From Leptolinea sp. UBA5366 (GTDB taxonomy: Bacteria > Chloroflexota > Anaerolineae > Anaerolineales > Anaerolineaceae), in the NCBI GenBank assembly GCA_002407845.1, contig DHPK01000031.1, positions 76,348 through 91,906 on the forward strand: DNA of 15,559 nt, written 5' to 3'. Below the pieces are notes generated by a model. That model saw only the letters and a program-made list of their open reading frames with translations, was not told the origin of the DNA and made no database searches. Position numbers and translations under genes: made by a program. Numbering within the stretch: the stretch's first letter is position 1; each line of letters starts with the position of its first letter. Shown in pieces: positions 1 through 7,214 of the stretch.

Positions 1-330
1 CCGGCCTTCGGGGTTGGACTCTGGTTTTCAGCGCTGAACGTGCTGTATCGCGATATCGGGTATATAGTGCCGTTTATCACTCAGTTATGGATGTACCTGA
101 CGCCGATCGCCTATGGGTCAGGCATGATTACGAACCCTAAATTGCAGTTTATCTATAACCTCAACCCGATGGTCGGGGTCGTTAATGGATTCAGATCGTC
201 CCTTTTGGGCGAATATGCAGTCATGCCGATTCAGAGCATGGTTTTCAGCGCTTTGATTTCAATTCTGATCCTGATCAGCGGACTGTTCTACTTCCGGCGC
301 ATGGAAAGACAGTTCGCAGATGTTATATAA
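1..330 (+). CDS. ABC-2 type polysaccharide export permease (Wzm-like), 3' part only
   Basis: This is the C-terminal part (109 residues) of the membrane subunit of an ABC exporter for a lipid-linked polysaccharide. The reading frame is open from base 1, before the first internal GTG at 40, so the gene begins upstream of the window. The visible protein starts PAFGVGLWFSALNVLYRDIG. The pattern of LWFSALNV, YRDI, then a hydrophobic segment and a later LNPMVGVVNGFR is typical of Wzm/RfbA/TagG-family permeases, which run to about 260-280 residues. Hydrophobic stretches lie at about residues 20-40 and 78-97, and the short tail after the last one is charged (RRMERQ). The stop is 12 bases before the ATPase gene. 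This is the usual permease-ATPase pair and implies one complex in the cytoplasmic membrane. Only the N-terminal half is missing, and no damage is visible. Confidence 0.9.
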   Translation, partial: PAFGVGLWFSALNVLYRDIGYIVPFITQLWMYLTPIAYGSGMITNPKLQFIYNLNPMVGVVNGFRSSLLGEYAVMPIQSMVFSALISILILISGLFYFRRMERQFADVI

Positions 331-333
331 ACC

Positions 334-337
334 GGAG
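334..337 (+). promoter_or_regulatory. Ribosome binding site of the Wzt-like ATPase gene
   Basis: GGAG lies 5 bases before the ATG at 343. A nearer ATG at 339 is followed by a stop after two codons, so 343 is the start. Confidence 0.6.
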
Positions 338-342
338 AATGA

Positions 343-1611
343 ATGAGTAATTTGGCTGTCGAAGTTCATCACATTGGCAAGCGCTACCGCATTGGCGCGG
401 CACCGGCAAGCTACCGGACTTTCAGAGAGACGCTGATCGATACGCTCAGCAATCCCGGAAAGCGCGGTTTCGGGCGGATGACAGACGGCAACTCGTTTTG
501 GGCTTTAAAAGACGTTTCGTTCGAAGTCAAACAGGGACAGGCAATTGGTATTGTCGGCCGCAACGGGGCTGGCAAGAGCACATTGCTCAAGATTCTCTCA
601 CGTGTGACAGAACCGACCGTCGGATCAGCGTTGATCCGCGGGCGGGTAGGATCACTGCTGGAGGTTGGGACTGGGTTCCATCCCGAGCTGACCGGCAGGG
701 AGAACATCTACCTGAACGGCGCAATTCTTGGCATGAAACATTCTGAAATTGACAAGAAACTGGATGAGATCATCGCGTTCTCTGAAGTGGAAGAATTCAT
801 TGATACGCCTGTCAAACGCTATTCGAGCGGCATGTACTTGCGACTGGCTTTTGCAGTTTCGGCGCATCTTGAACCTGAAGTGCTGGTGGTTGACGAAGTG
901 CTGGCAGTTGGGGACGCTGAGTTTCAGCGAAAATGTCTGGGAAAAATGAGCGATGTTGCCAATGACGGGCGCACAGTTCTGTTTGTCAGCCATAACATGT
1001 CAGCGATTGCGCGCCTGACGACCGAGACCATCGTGCTCGAAAAAGGACAGGTTATTTATCAGGCTCCGACTGTTGAAGCGGTTGATTATTACCTCTCACA
1101 TGGCTTCACCCAGGGCGGTGAACGCAACTGGAACGAGGAAGAGCGGCTTGAAGCAAAAGCGCCATTCGTTCCATTAGCGATGCGCGTGCTGAATGATCAA
1201 GGCTCGGTTTCGGACACTGTCCGGGCGACAGAATCATTCGCGGTCGAATTCGATTATCGGCTGGATGAAGCGATCACCGGGCTGCGCGTCGGTTTTTACC
1301 TGATCAGCACCCGCGGAGAGTTCATTTTTACCAGCTTCGATGTGGATGATCCGCAAAAATATAATGACTATTCAACCCGGCAGGCCGGTACGTATCGCAG
1401 CCGCTGTCTGATTCCGGGCGATTTATTGAATGAAGGAAAATATGTGATTGGTGTCAACGCAAGCACCTTCCGGATTCAGCGTTACTTTCATGACGAACAG
1501 GCGATTGCTTTCCATGTGGACGGCACTGGTTCGGCAGGAACGCAATGGCCGGAAGCCAGATCAGGTCTGATCAGGCCGCGTCTACAATGGGATATTGAGG
1601 GGATGGATTAA
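343..1611 (+). CDS. Polysaccharide ABC exporter ATP-binding protein with C-terminal glycan-binding-like domain (Wzt-like)
   Basis: This is the cytoplasmic ATPase that powers export of a completed glycan through the permease encoded just upstream. The nucleotide-binding domain covers about residues 1-250. It has a Walker A motif GRNGAGKST (72-80), an ABC signature YSSGMYLRLAFA (160-171), Walker B VLVVDEVLAVGD (180-191) and the H-loop FVSHNM (214-219). The GTGFHPELTGRENIYLNG segment (109-126) is characteristic of the Wzt/TagH polysaccharide branch. At 422 residues it is longer than a plain TagH/KpsT-type ATPase (about 220-250). The extra 150 residues or so (about 265-422) are beta-rich and lie where Wzt proteins of O-antigen systems carry a domain that recognises the chain end. 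By analogy the exporter may select a capped or modified glycan. The stop overlaps the next start by one base. Confidence 0.93.
   Translation: MSNLAVEVHHIGKRYRIGAAPASYRTFRETLIDTLSNPGKRGFGRMTDGNSFWALKDVSFEVKQGQAIGIVGRNGAGKSTLLKILSRVTEPTVGSALIRGRVGSLLEVGTGFHPELTGRENIYLNGAILGMKHSEIDKKLDEIIAFSEVEEFIDTPVKRYSSGMYLRLAFAVSAHLEPEVLVVDEVLAVGDAEFQRKCLGKMSDVANDGRTVLFVSHNMSAIARLTTETIVLEKGQVIYQAPTVEAVDYYLSHGFTQGGERNWNEEERLEAKAPFVPLAMRVLNDQGSVSDTVRATESFAVEFDYRLDEAITGLRVGFYLISTRGEFIFTSFDVDDPQKYNDYSTRQAGTYRSRCLIPGDLLNEGKYVIGVNASTFRIQRYFHDEQAIAFHVDGTGSAGTQWPEARSGLIRPRLQWDIEGMD
1597..1602 (+). promoter_or_regulatory. Ribosome binding site of the first capsule-synthesis-like transferase
   Basis: GAGGGG lies inside the end of the ATPase gene, 8 bases before the ATG at 1611. 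It supports a start that overlaps the upstream stop (TAATG). Confidence 0.6.
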
Positions 1612-3242
1612 TGCAAACAAATTACAAGCAGGTTTTAAGCAGGATTTTGGGCGAAATTCCCCTTACCGCTGAATTTTATTTTCAGCTGAAAAATCAGAGT
1701 GAGCCGGGGACCCGCTATTCGTTGAAAAACATTCAGGCACGGCTGCCTCAAATGCTCGAAGATGTGCAGAATAATCGGAAAACGATTGAAAATCCTGAAA
1801 AAATCTTCGTTTTTACTTCTTTGCACTACTGGATCGAAGAAGCAGCAACCATTGCGCTGTATTTTGCAGCCCAGGGGCACAAGGTTACGTTTGGCTATCT
1901 TCCATATGCTGACTGGAAAAATGACGTCAGCAAGTTTGACCTGCGCCGTCAGGACCTGTATACCAAAAAAGTATTCCAGGATGCGGCAAAGGTCATGAAC
2001 ATTGTTTCATTCCTGCCGATCCATCCGTCTTATAAGAAACTGCCGGATGAATTGAATCAGATCATTGAGGATATCTCGCGCTATGATGCGCAGTATACGC
2101 TGCAGGTGGAAGATATTGACGAACAAAACCCGCTCTTCAAGATGAGACTTGAGCGGAATGAAAACTTTGCCCGCATGTTCTACCGCTGGATTCAAACCAA
2201 CCAGCCGGATCATATCATCATTCCGAATGGCACGATTCAGGAGATGGGCATCGCTTACCGGATGGCAAAATGGCTGAAAATTCCTGTTGTCACTTATGAG
2301 TTTGGCGAACAGCGCAAACGGATCTGGATCGCACAAAATCATGAAGTCATGCGTCAGGAAACGGACGAACTCTGGAAAGCGCGCAAAGAACTGCCGCTTG
2401 CTGAAAGCGATATGGAAAAAGTGCGGGCGATGTTCTCTGCGCGGCAGCATGCCGACCTGTGGGAGAATTTCTCGCGCCGCTGGCAGGGCAGCGACCGGGT
2501 CGGGGAAGAAAAAGTCAGGGAAGACTTGAAACTGGATGACCGTCCGGTGGTTTTCCTCGCGACCAACGTTCTGGGGGACAGCCTGACGCTCGGTAGACAA
2601 ACTTTTTCGCGCAATATGGCGGAGTGGATTGAACGGACTGTGCAATACTTTGTTGCGCGGACGGATACCCAGCTGGTCATTCGCGTTCATCCGGGAGAAC
2701 AGCTGACGCATGGGACGTCGATGGTGGACGTGGTTCACAGTCTGCTGCCGACGCTGCCGGAACATATTCACCTGATCAAACCGACGGATAAAACGAACTC
2801 TTATGACGTGGTTGACATTGCCTCAATCGGGCTGGTTTATACCACGACGATGGGCTTGGAAATGGCGATGAGCGGGGTTCCGGTCATCGTTGCTGGGCAA
2901 ACGCATTATCGCAACCGCGGTTTTACGCTCGACCCGGATAACTGGGTTGCCTACTACAAGACGATCGGTGCAATTCTGGAAGATCCGGTCTCGACCGTCA
3001 TGACGGAAGATCAGGTCAAAGCCGCCTGGAAATATGCTTACACTTTCTTCTTTGAATATGCCCATCCATTCCCCTGGCATCTGGTGAAAATGTGGGATGA
3101 TTTCGATAAACGACCGCTTTCTTACGTCTTGAGTGAGGAAGGACAGGCGGAATACGGCGAGAGTTTTGATTATTTGATTGGGAAACCGATTGACTGGAAT
3201 AAAATCCTTACGGATAAGAAGGAAGACGACGACACCGAATGA
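1611..3242 (+). CDS. Capsule polysaccharide biosynthesis-like GT-B glycosyltransferase
   Basis: This 543-residue soluble protein resembles the capsule/surface-carbohydrate synthesis superfamily (KpsC/KpsS-like and CDP-glycerol glycerophosphotransferase-like GT-B folds). The N-terminal half carries the acceptor-side pattern IIIPNGTIQEMGIAYRMAKW (about 202-221) followed by IPVVTYEFGEQR. The C-terminal half carries the donor-side elements: IRVHPGEQL around residues 355-363, and YTTTMGLEMAMSGVPVIVAG around 408-427, where a Glu in a small-residue helix normally binds the donor nucleotide sugar. No signal peptide or membrane segment is visible, so it should act at the inner face of the membrane. 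Its position between the exporter and the methyltransferase fits a role in chain building or chain-end synthesis. The sugar transferred cannot be read from the sequence. It ends with an acidic tail (KKEDDDTE) and overlaps the next gene by 4 bases. Confidence 0.75.
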   Translation: MQTNYKQVLSRILGEIPLTAEFYFQLKNQSEPGTRYSLKNIQARLPQMLEDVQNNRKTIENPEKIFVFTSLHYWIEEAATIALYFAAQGHKVTFGYLPYADWKNDVSKFDLRRQDLYTKKVFQDAAKVMNIVSFLPIHPSYKKLPDELNQIIEDISRYDAQYTLQVEDIDEQNPLFKMRLERNENFARMFYRWIQTNQPDHIIIPNGTIQEMGIAYRMAKWLKIPVVTYEFGEQRKRIWIAQNHEVMRQETDELWKARKELPLAESDMEKVRAMFSARQHADLWENFSRRWQGSDRVGEEKVREDLKLDDRPVVFLATNVLGDSLTLGRQTFSRNMAEWIERTVQYFVARTDTQLVIRVHPGEQLTHGTSMVDVVHSLLPTLPEHIHLIKPTDKTNSYDVVDIASIGLVYTTTMGLEMAMSGVPVIVAGQTHYRNRGFTLDPDNWVAYYKTIGAILEDPVSTVMTEDQVKAAWKYAYTFFFEYAHPFPWHLVKMWDDFDKRPLSYVLSEEGQAEYGESFDYLIGKPIDWNKILTDKKEDDDTE

Positions 3243-4099
3243 TGACAGAGAACAAAAGCGGTGTCCGCCAGTTTTATGATGAGATTGGCTGGAAACTGGA
3301 GACGGACGGATTTTATCAGAATGCACGGTATGAAGATTTGCGCCCGGTTTCGGCAGAATACATCCGGCGCTGCCATTTGCGGGTCACGCCCTATTTTCAA
3401 AAAGGCGGCAGCCTGGTGCTGGATGCCGGCAGCGGACCGATCCAATATCCGGAATATCTGACTTATTCTGAGAAGTTTGATCATCGGGTCTGCCTTGATA
3501 TCTCGATCACAGCTCTGCGCGAAGCGCGCATGCGGATCGGTGACCATGGCCTGTTTGTGGTCGGCGACGCGGCGAATCTGCCATTTGCAGATGGTGTCTT
3601 TGACGGCGCAGTCTCGCTGCACACTTTTCATCACTTGCCGCTGGCTGATCAGAAAAGCGCCTGGGGTGAAATTGCACGCACGCTGAAGCCGCAATCGACA
3701 GCGGTGGTCGTTAATGGCTGGACGGAATCTGAGATGATGAAGCGCTGGTATGGCGTGATGCGGATAGCCGAGAAATTTGGCATTTTCGTTGCCAGATTGC
3801 GTGGAAAGCAGACGAAAGCTGCGCAGCCGAAAAAGAAGCAAGAAGCCGTGCCGACCGGCACCTTTGTCCAGAAACTGGACGCGGATTGGATTCGGAGTGA
3901 ACTGCCCACTGTCATCGGGGACGGAGTCGTTGAAATTCGCTGCTGGCGCAGTGTCAGCGTGCGCTGGTTGAGAGCTTTGATCCATGCGCCTTATGGAAAA
4001 GCTGCCTTGCGCTGGTTGTTCAGCCGTGAGGAAAAGCAGCCGGAATATTACGGGGAACATGGTCAATACCCGATGATTATCTTAACGAAAAAAAGCTGA
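3239..4099 (+). CDS. Class I SAM-dependent methyltransferase
   Basis: The 286-residue protein has a Rossmann-type methyltransferase core of the Methyltransf_11 kind. Motif I is LVLDAGSGPIQYPEY (59-73), the acidic residue at the end of strand 2 is in CLDIS (Asp87), and the next motif is GDAANLPFADGVFDGAVS (109-126), followed by HTFHHLP. The C-terminal third is basic and polar (about residues 178-205, rich in Lys, Arg and Gln) and may bind a charged or membrane-near substrate. The start is one of two consecutive ATG codons (3239 or 3242). 3239 gives an ATGA overlap with the preceding stop, and AAGGAAG at 3219-3225 is a distant ribosome site. It is directly downstream of a Wzt with a C-terminal domain. 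It is therefore a candidate for methylating the exported glycan, either within the repeat or as a terminal cap, but the substrate is inferred only from location. Confidence 0.85.
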   Translation: MMTENKSGVRQFYDEIGWKLETDGFYQNARYEDLRPVSAEYIRRCHLRVTPYFQKGGSLVLDAGSGPIQYPEYLTYSEKFDHRVCLDISITALREARMRIGDHGLFVVGDAANLPFADGVFDGAVSLHTFHHLPLADQKSAWGEIARTLKPQSTAVVVNGWTESEMMKRWYGVMRIAEKFGIFVARLRGKQTKAAQPKKKQEAVPTGTFVQKLDADWIRSELPTVIGDGVVEIRCWRSVSVRWLRALIHAPYGKAALRWLFSREEKQPEYYGEHGQYPMIILTKKS

Positions 4100-4101
4100 A
4101 C

Positions 4102-4121
4102 CCTTTGACGCTGATCAAAGG
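4102..4121 (+). other. Perfect 7-bp stem-loop in the widest intergenic gap
   Basis: CCTTTGA (4102-4108) and TCAAAGG (4115-4121) are perfect inverted arms around a 6-base loop (CGCTGA). The stem-loop starts 2 bases after the methyltransferase stop and lies 36 bases before the PseB-like start. No run of T follows on the plus strand, so it does not look like a standard intrinsic terminator. It could be a weak attenuator, an RNA processing or stability element, or chance. Confidence 0.35.
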
Positions 4122-4147
4122 ATTAAACCTGAAATTGCGACAGGACA

Positions 4148-4152
4148 AGAGG
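4148..4152 (+). promoter_or_regulatory. Ribosome binding site of the PseB-like gene
   Basis: AGAGG lies 5 bases before the ATG at 4158. It supports that start, which also places the NAD(P)-binding glycine motif at the usual distance from the N-terminus. Confidence 0.6.
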
Positions 4153-4157
4153 TAAAA

Positions 4158-5162
4158 ATGGATTGGACGAATAAAGTTGTTTTAGTCACCGGCGGGACGG
4201 GGTCATTCGGAAAGAAGTTTATCCGCACGATGCTGAACGAATATCATCCGGCAAAGATCATCGTTTACAGCCGTGATGAGCTTAAACAATATGAAATGCA
4301 GTTGTCCGGGCTGAATCATCCGAGTCTGCGCTTTTTTATCGGAGATATCCGCGATCTTGAACGGCTGAAAAGAGCTTTTCAAGGTGTGGACATTGTAGTA
4401 CACGCTGCCGCACTGAAACAGGTGCCGGCTTGCGAATACAATCCCTTTGAAGCCGTCAAAACGAATATTCTGGGCAGCCAGAATGTGATTGACGCCGCCC
4501 TGGATGCCGGCGTTAAAAAAGTGCTGGCAATCAGCACAGACAAGGCAGTCAATCCGGTCAACCTGTACGGTGTCACCAAACTGGCAGCGGAGAAGCTGTT
4601 TGTCCAGAGTAATTCCTATGCCGGCGGACGTGAAACCCGCTTGGCATGCACCCGTTATGGAAACGTGGTCGGCAGCCGAGGCTCGGTCGTCCCGGTCTTC
4701 CTGAAACAACGTGCTTCTGGAAAGCTGACTGTGACAGACGAACGCATGACGCGTTTCTGGATTTCGCTGGAACAAGGCGTGCGCTTTGTCATCCGCTGCA
4801 TTGAAAACATGCGCGGCGGTGAGGTTTTTGTGCCTAAAATTCCGAGCATGTCGGTGAAGGATCTGGCGATTGCCATTGCACCGGAAGCTGAAATTTCCTA
4901 TACGGGCATTCGCCCGGGAGAAAGACTGCATGAATTGCTGATCTCTGAGGATGAAGCCCGCAATGCCGTTGAATTTGACGACATGTTTGTCGTTCAACCC
5001 TCTGGCATGACCTGGTTCGGGCGCGACTGGGAGAAGGACGGCAAAAAACTGCCCGAGGGATACCATTACTCGAGCGACAATAATACTGAATGGCTCGATC
5101 TGGACGGCATTAAAGAAATGATCGCTCCTTTCAAGGAAGCGTTTGATAAAGGACAGCCGTAA
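4158..5162 (+). CDS. pseB: UDP-N-acetylglucosamine 4,6-dehydratase (inverting), PseB-like
   Basis: In the PseB/FlaA1 family this enzyme removes water from UDP-GlcNAc and inverts C5, giving the 4-keto-6-deoxy-L-arabino sugar nucleotide that starts the pseudaminic acid pathway. The 334-residue length matches the family. Visible features are the cofactor-binding TGGTGSFG (11-18), the catalytic block ISTDKAVNPVNLYGVTK (125-141) with Asp128, Lys129 and Tyr137 in place of the classic Ser-Tyr-Lys set, and the conserved RYGNVVGSRGSVVP, DERMTRFWI, EVFVPKIPSM and GIRPGERLHE. These PseB-type signatures favour it over the retaining, membrane-anchored PglF/CapD type and over RmlB. It opens the sugar-supply part of the cluster, and its stop is one base from the next gene. 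The usual partner, a PseC aminotransferase, does not follow. CapE/WbjB-like activity, which also epimerises C3, is a possible alternative. Confidence 0.9.
   Translation: MDWTNKVVLVTGGTGSFGKKFIRTMLNEYHPAKIIVYSRDELKQYEMQLSGLNHPSLRFFIGDIRDLERLKRAFQGVDIVVHAAALKQVPACEYNPFEAVKTNILGSQNVIDAALDAGVKKVLAISTDKAVNPVNLYGVTKLAAEKLFVQSNSYAGGRETRLACTRYGNVVGSRGSVVPVFLKQRASGKLTVTDERMTRFWISLEQGVRFVIRCIENMRGGEVFVPKIPSMSVKDLAIAIAPEAEISYTGIRPGERLHELLISEDEARNAVEFDDMFVVQPSGMTWFGRDWEKDGKKLPEGYHYSSDNNTEWLDLDGIKEMIAPFKEAFDKGQP
5148..5153 (+). promoter_or_regulatory. Ribosome binding site favouring the GTG start at 5164
   Basis: AAAGGA lies inside the end of the PseB-like gene, 10 bases before GTG 5164. The in-frame TTG at 5143 lies upstream of this site and would add seven residues to a protein whose nucleotide-binding strand normally begins right at the N-terminus. 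Confidence 0.45.
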
Positions 5163-5163
5163 A

Positions 5164-6093
5164 GTGAAAACGCTTCTGGTTACCGGCGTTTCCGGATTGC
5201 TCGGCTTGAATCTCAGCCTGAGGTTCGGAGAGAAATATCGGATTATTGGTATTGGCAATCAGATGCGACTGCAAAATATCCCATTTGAAATGCAGCAGCG
5301 CGATTTTTTGCTGCCGGATGCGGCAGAGCGGCTGCTGGACGAAACCCAGCCGGACGCTGTGATCCACTGCGCGGCATTGGCGAACCTTGAGGCTTGTGAG
5401 AAGGAACCTGAAGGCGCAATGCGGCTCAACGGGGAATTTCCGGGTGAGCTAGCCCGCGCGGCCGCGTCAAAAAATGTGCCGCTGATTCACATCTCGACCG
5501 ACGCAGTTTTTGACGGACAGCAAAAAAAAGACGGCGGGTATACCGAAGAGGATCAGCCAAATCCGATCAATGTTTATGCTGTCACTAAGCTGGCGGGTGA
5601 ACGAAACGTGCTGGATGCCAACCCGAATGCGCTGGTAGCCCGGGTAAATTTTTATGGCTGGAGTCTGTCAGGACGGCGCAGCCTGTGTGAATTTTTCTAC
5701 AACAATCTGGCGGCTGGAAAATCTTCCAACGGATTCACAGATGTGTTTTTTTGTCCGCTTTATGTGAATGATCTGGCTGAAATCCTTGAAAAACTGCTGA
5801 GCAGAAAGACCAGCGGGCTGCTGCATGTTTTTGGATCAGATGTGCTGACTAAATTTGAATTTGGCCAGGCTATTGCAACTCAATTTGGGTTTGATCCGAC
5901 CTTGGTTCAACCGGTATCCTGGCAGGAAGGCGGGCTCAGCGCTGCCCGGTCTCCATATCTGATCATGAACACCGCCAGACTGCGCGGAATTCTAGGAGAG
6001 GAACTGCCCGGGAAAGTGAGCGGGCTGAGCCATCTTTATCAGGATCGGCGTGCTGGTCTGCCTGAAAAATTAAAATCGTTTCGGGTTGATTAA
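5164..6093 (+). CDS. RmlD-like short-chain dehydrogenase/reductase (sugar nucleotide reductase)
   Basis: This 309-residue extended SDR resembles dTDP-4-dehydrorhamnose reductase (RmlD). It has TGVSGLLG (7-14) for NAD(P)H binding, HCAAL (68-72), STDAVFDG (111-118) and the catalytic YAVTK (Tyr138, Lys142). The start chosen is GTG 5164, one base after the PseB stop, which places the first beta strand (KTLLVTG) at the N-terminus; a TTG at 5143 is possible but less likely. It follows a 4,6-dehydratase and precedes a NeuB-type synthase. Reduction of the C4 ketone made by PseB is the simplest role, giving a 2-acetamido-2,6-dideoxyhexose nucleotide. That step takes the place of the amination expected in pseudaminic or legionaminic acid synthesis. 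It lacks the C-terminal cupin domain that CapF/WbjC reductases carry, so it is not a plain FucNAc-pathway enzyme. The substrate is inferred, not shown. Confidence 0.82.
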   Translation: MKTLLVTGVSGLLGLNLSLRFGEKYRIIGIGNQMRLQNIPFEMQQRDFLLPDAAERLLDETQPDAVIHCAALANLEACEKEPEGAMRLNGEFPGELARAAASKNVPLIHISTDAVFDGQQKKDGGYTEEDQPNPINVYAVTKLAGERNVLDANPNALVARVNFYGWSLSGRRSLCEFFYNNLAAGKSSNGFTDVFFCPLYVNDLAEILEKLLSRKTSGLLHVFGSDVLTKFEFGQAIATQFGFDPTLVQPVSWQEGGLSAARSPYLIMNTARLRGILGEELPGKVSGLSHLYQDRRAGLPEKLKSFRVD

Positions 6094-6106
6094 CCAGACA
6101 GCGAGT

Positions 6107-6111
6107 GAGGG
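6107..6111 (+). promoter_or_regulatory. Ribosome binding site of the NeuB-like gene
   Basis: GAGGG lies 4 bases before ATG 6116. It favours this start over the in-frame TTG at 6086, which lies within the end of the previous gene. Confidence 0.5.
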
Positions 6112-6115
6112 AAAA

Positions 6116-7183
6116 ATGGACTTGAAATTTGGAAACAAAACAGTCGGACTGAATCACCCGGTTTATTTTATTGCGGATATCGCCGCAAATCATGACGGAG
6201 ATCTTGAACGCGCAAAACACCTGATCAGGCTGGCAAAGCAAGCCGGGGCAGATGCTGCCAAATTTCAAAATTTTAAAGCTGAAAAAATTGTCTCTGATTA
6301 TGGCTTCAAACAAATGGGCGGGCAGCAGTCGCACCAATCCAAATGGAAGAAATCTGTTTTTGACGTTTATCGCGATGCGGCAGTCCCGGACGACTGGTCA
6401 GCAGTGTTGAAAGAACTCTGTGATCAGGAAGGAATTCTGTACTTTTCCGCTCCTTACGATTTCGCGTCAATCGACTGGCTGGATCAGTTTATGCCGATCT
6501 ACAAGATCGGCTCGGGAGAAATTGACTGGCTCGAGGCTTTGGAACGGGTTGCTGCCAAGCAAAAACCCGTTTTGCTGGCAACCGGAGCAGCGGACATGTC
6601 CGATGTCACGCGCGCAGTCGAGACGATCACCGGCATCAACCCCCAGCTAGTGCTGATGCAGTGCAACACCAATTACACTGCCAGCACTGAGAATTTCCGC
6701 CATATTCATCTGCGCGTATTGGAGACTTATGCCCGCCTCTGGCCTGAACTTGTGCTGGGGCTGTCGGATCACACTCCCGGTCATGCGACCGTGCTCGGCG
6801 CGGTGACATTGGGGGCACGCGTGATTGAAAAGCATTTTACGGACGATAACAACCGAGAGGGACCTGATCATAAATTTGCGATGAATCCGCAGACCTGGGC
6901 TGAGATGGTGAGTGCCACGCGCCAGCTTGAAGCTGCGCTGGGATCAACCGAGAAAAAAATCAATGAAAATGAGTTGGAAACTGCAGTGATTCAGCGCCGC
7001 TGCCTGCGTGCTGCCCGCGCGATTCGCGCTGGAGAAACAGTGACGCGCGAGATGATTGATGTGCTGCGTCCGGCTGTTCCGGGCGCTGTCAAGCCATCAG
7101 AAATTTCTGATCTCATCGGTAAAACTGTCCTGCACGAAATGCCTTTCGGGATGGAATTCAGCTGGCAGAACTTGTCAAAATGA
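6116..7183 (+). CDS. NeuB-family nonulosonic acid synthase (N-acetylneuraminate/pseudaminate/legionaminate synthase-like)
   Basis: NeuB-family enzymes condense phosphoenolpyruvate with a six-carbon N-acetylated sugar to make a nine-carbon 2-keto-3-deoxy acid. The protein (355 residues from ATG 6116) has the usual TIM barrel (about 1-280) and a C-terminal SAF domain (about 290-352). Counterparts of the family's active-site residues are visible: AKFQNFKAEK (48-57), YKIGSGE (129-135), the metal ligands SDHTPGH (His219) and EKHFTDD (His240), the GPDHKF aspartate (Asp251), and the SAF arginine in VLRPA (Arg318). The N-terminal motif reads ADIAANHDG with Asp21, where most NeuB, PseI and LegI proteins have Glu (AEIGxNHxG). 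This suggests a separate clade with a different substrate. It follows a dehydratase and a reductase rather than NeuC or the full Pse/Leg set. The nine-carbon product is very likely, but its identity is open. Confidence 0.85.
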   Translation: MDLKFGNKTVGLNHPVYFIADIAANHDGDLERAKHLIRLAKQAGADAAKFQNFKAEKIVSDYGFKQMGGQQSHQSKWKKSVFDVYRDAAVPDDWSAVLKELCDQEGILYFSAPYDFASIDWLDQFMPIYKIGSGEIDWLEALERVAAKQKPVLLATGAADMSDVTRAVETITGINPQLVLMQCNTNYTASTENFRHIHLRVLETYARLWPELVLGLSDHTPGHATVLGAVTLGARVIEKHFTDDNNREGPDHKFAMNPQTWAEMVSATRQLEAALGSTEKKINENELETAVIQRRCLRAARAIRAGETVTREMIDVLRPAVPGAVKPSEISDLIGKTVLHEMPFGMEFSWQNLSK

Positions 7184-7202
7184 TCCTTTTCCGTTCAGTT
7201 CC

Positions 7203-7207
7203 GGAGG
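7203..7207 (+). promoter_or_regulatory. Ribosome binding site of the GT4 gene
   Basis: GGAGG lies 7 bases before ATG 7215. It is the strongest ribosome site in the window and settles the start against the longer frame that runs back into the NeuB-like gene from 7056. Confidence 0.75.
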
Positions 7208-7214
7208 AAAACTG

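Noticed and set aside
2007..2771. Minus-strand open frame of 254 codons opposite the first GT-B gene
   Set aside because: It is a shadow of a well-supported plus-strand gene, and no domain is visible in it.
3170..4066. Minus-strand open frame of 298 codons opposite the methyltransferase gene
   Set aside because: It overlaps a clear SAM methyltransferase almost fully, crosses a gene boundary, and has no recognisable motif.
4105..4137. Possible promoter with a TTGACG-like -35 box before the PseB-like gene
   Set aside because: No acceptable -10 box lies 16-18 bases downstream, and the TTGA is part of the inverted repeat.
4203..5258. Minus-strand open frame of 351 codons opposite the PseB-like gene
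   Set aside because: The plus strand encodes a full-length, highly conserved PseB-like protein here. The antisense translation shows no recognisable domain and is rich in His, Phe and Arg, as expected of a shadow frame.
6086..6115. TTG start for the NeuB-like gene
   Set aside because: It overlaps the preceding gene and adds ten residues without family support. ATG 6116 has a GAGGG in front of it.
7056..7214. Longer GT4 frame starting inside the NeuB-like gene
   Set aside because: It would overlap the NeuB-like SAF domain by 128 bases in another frame. ATG 7215 has GGAGG at ideal spacing and starts directly at the first GT4 beta strand.
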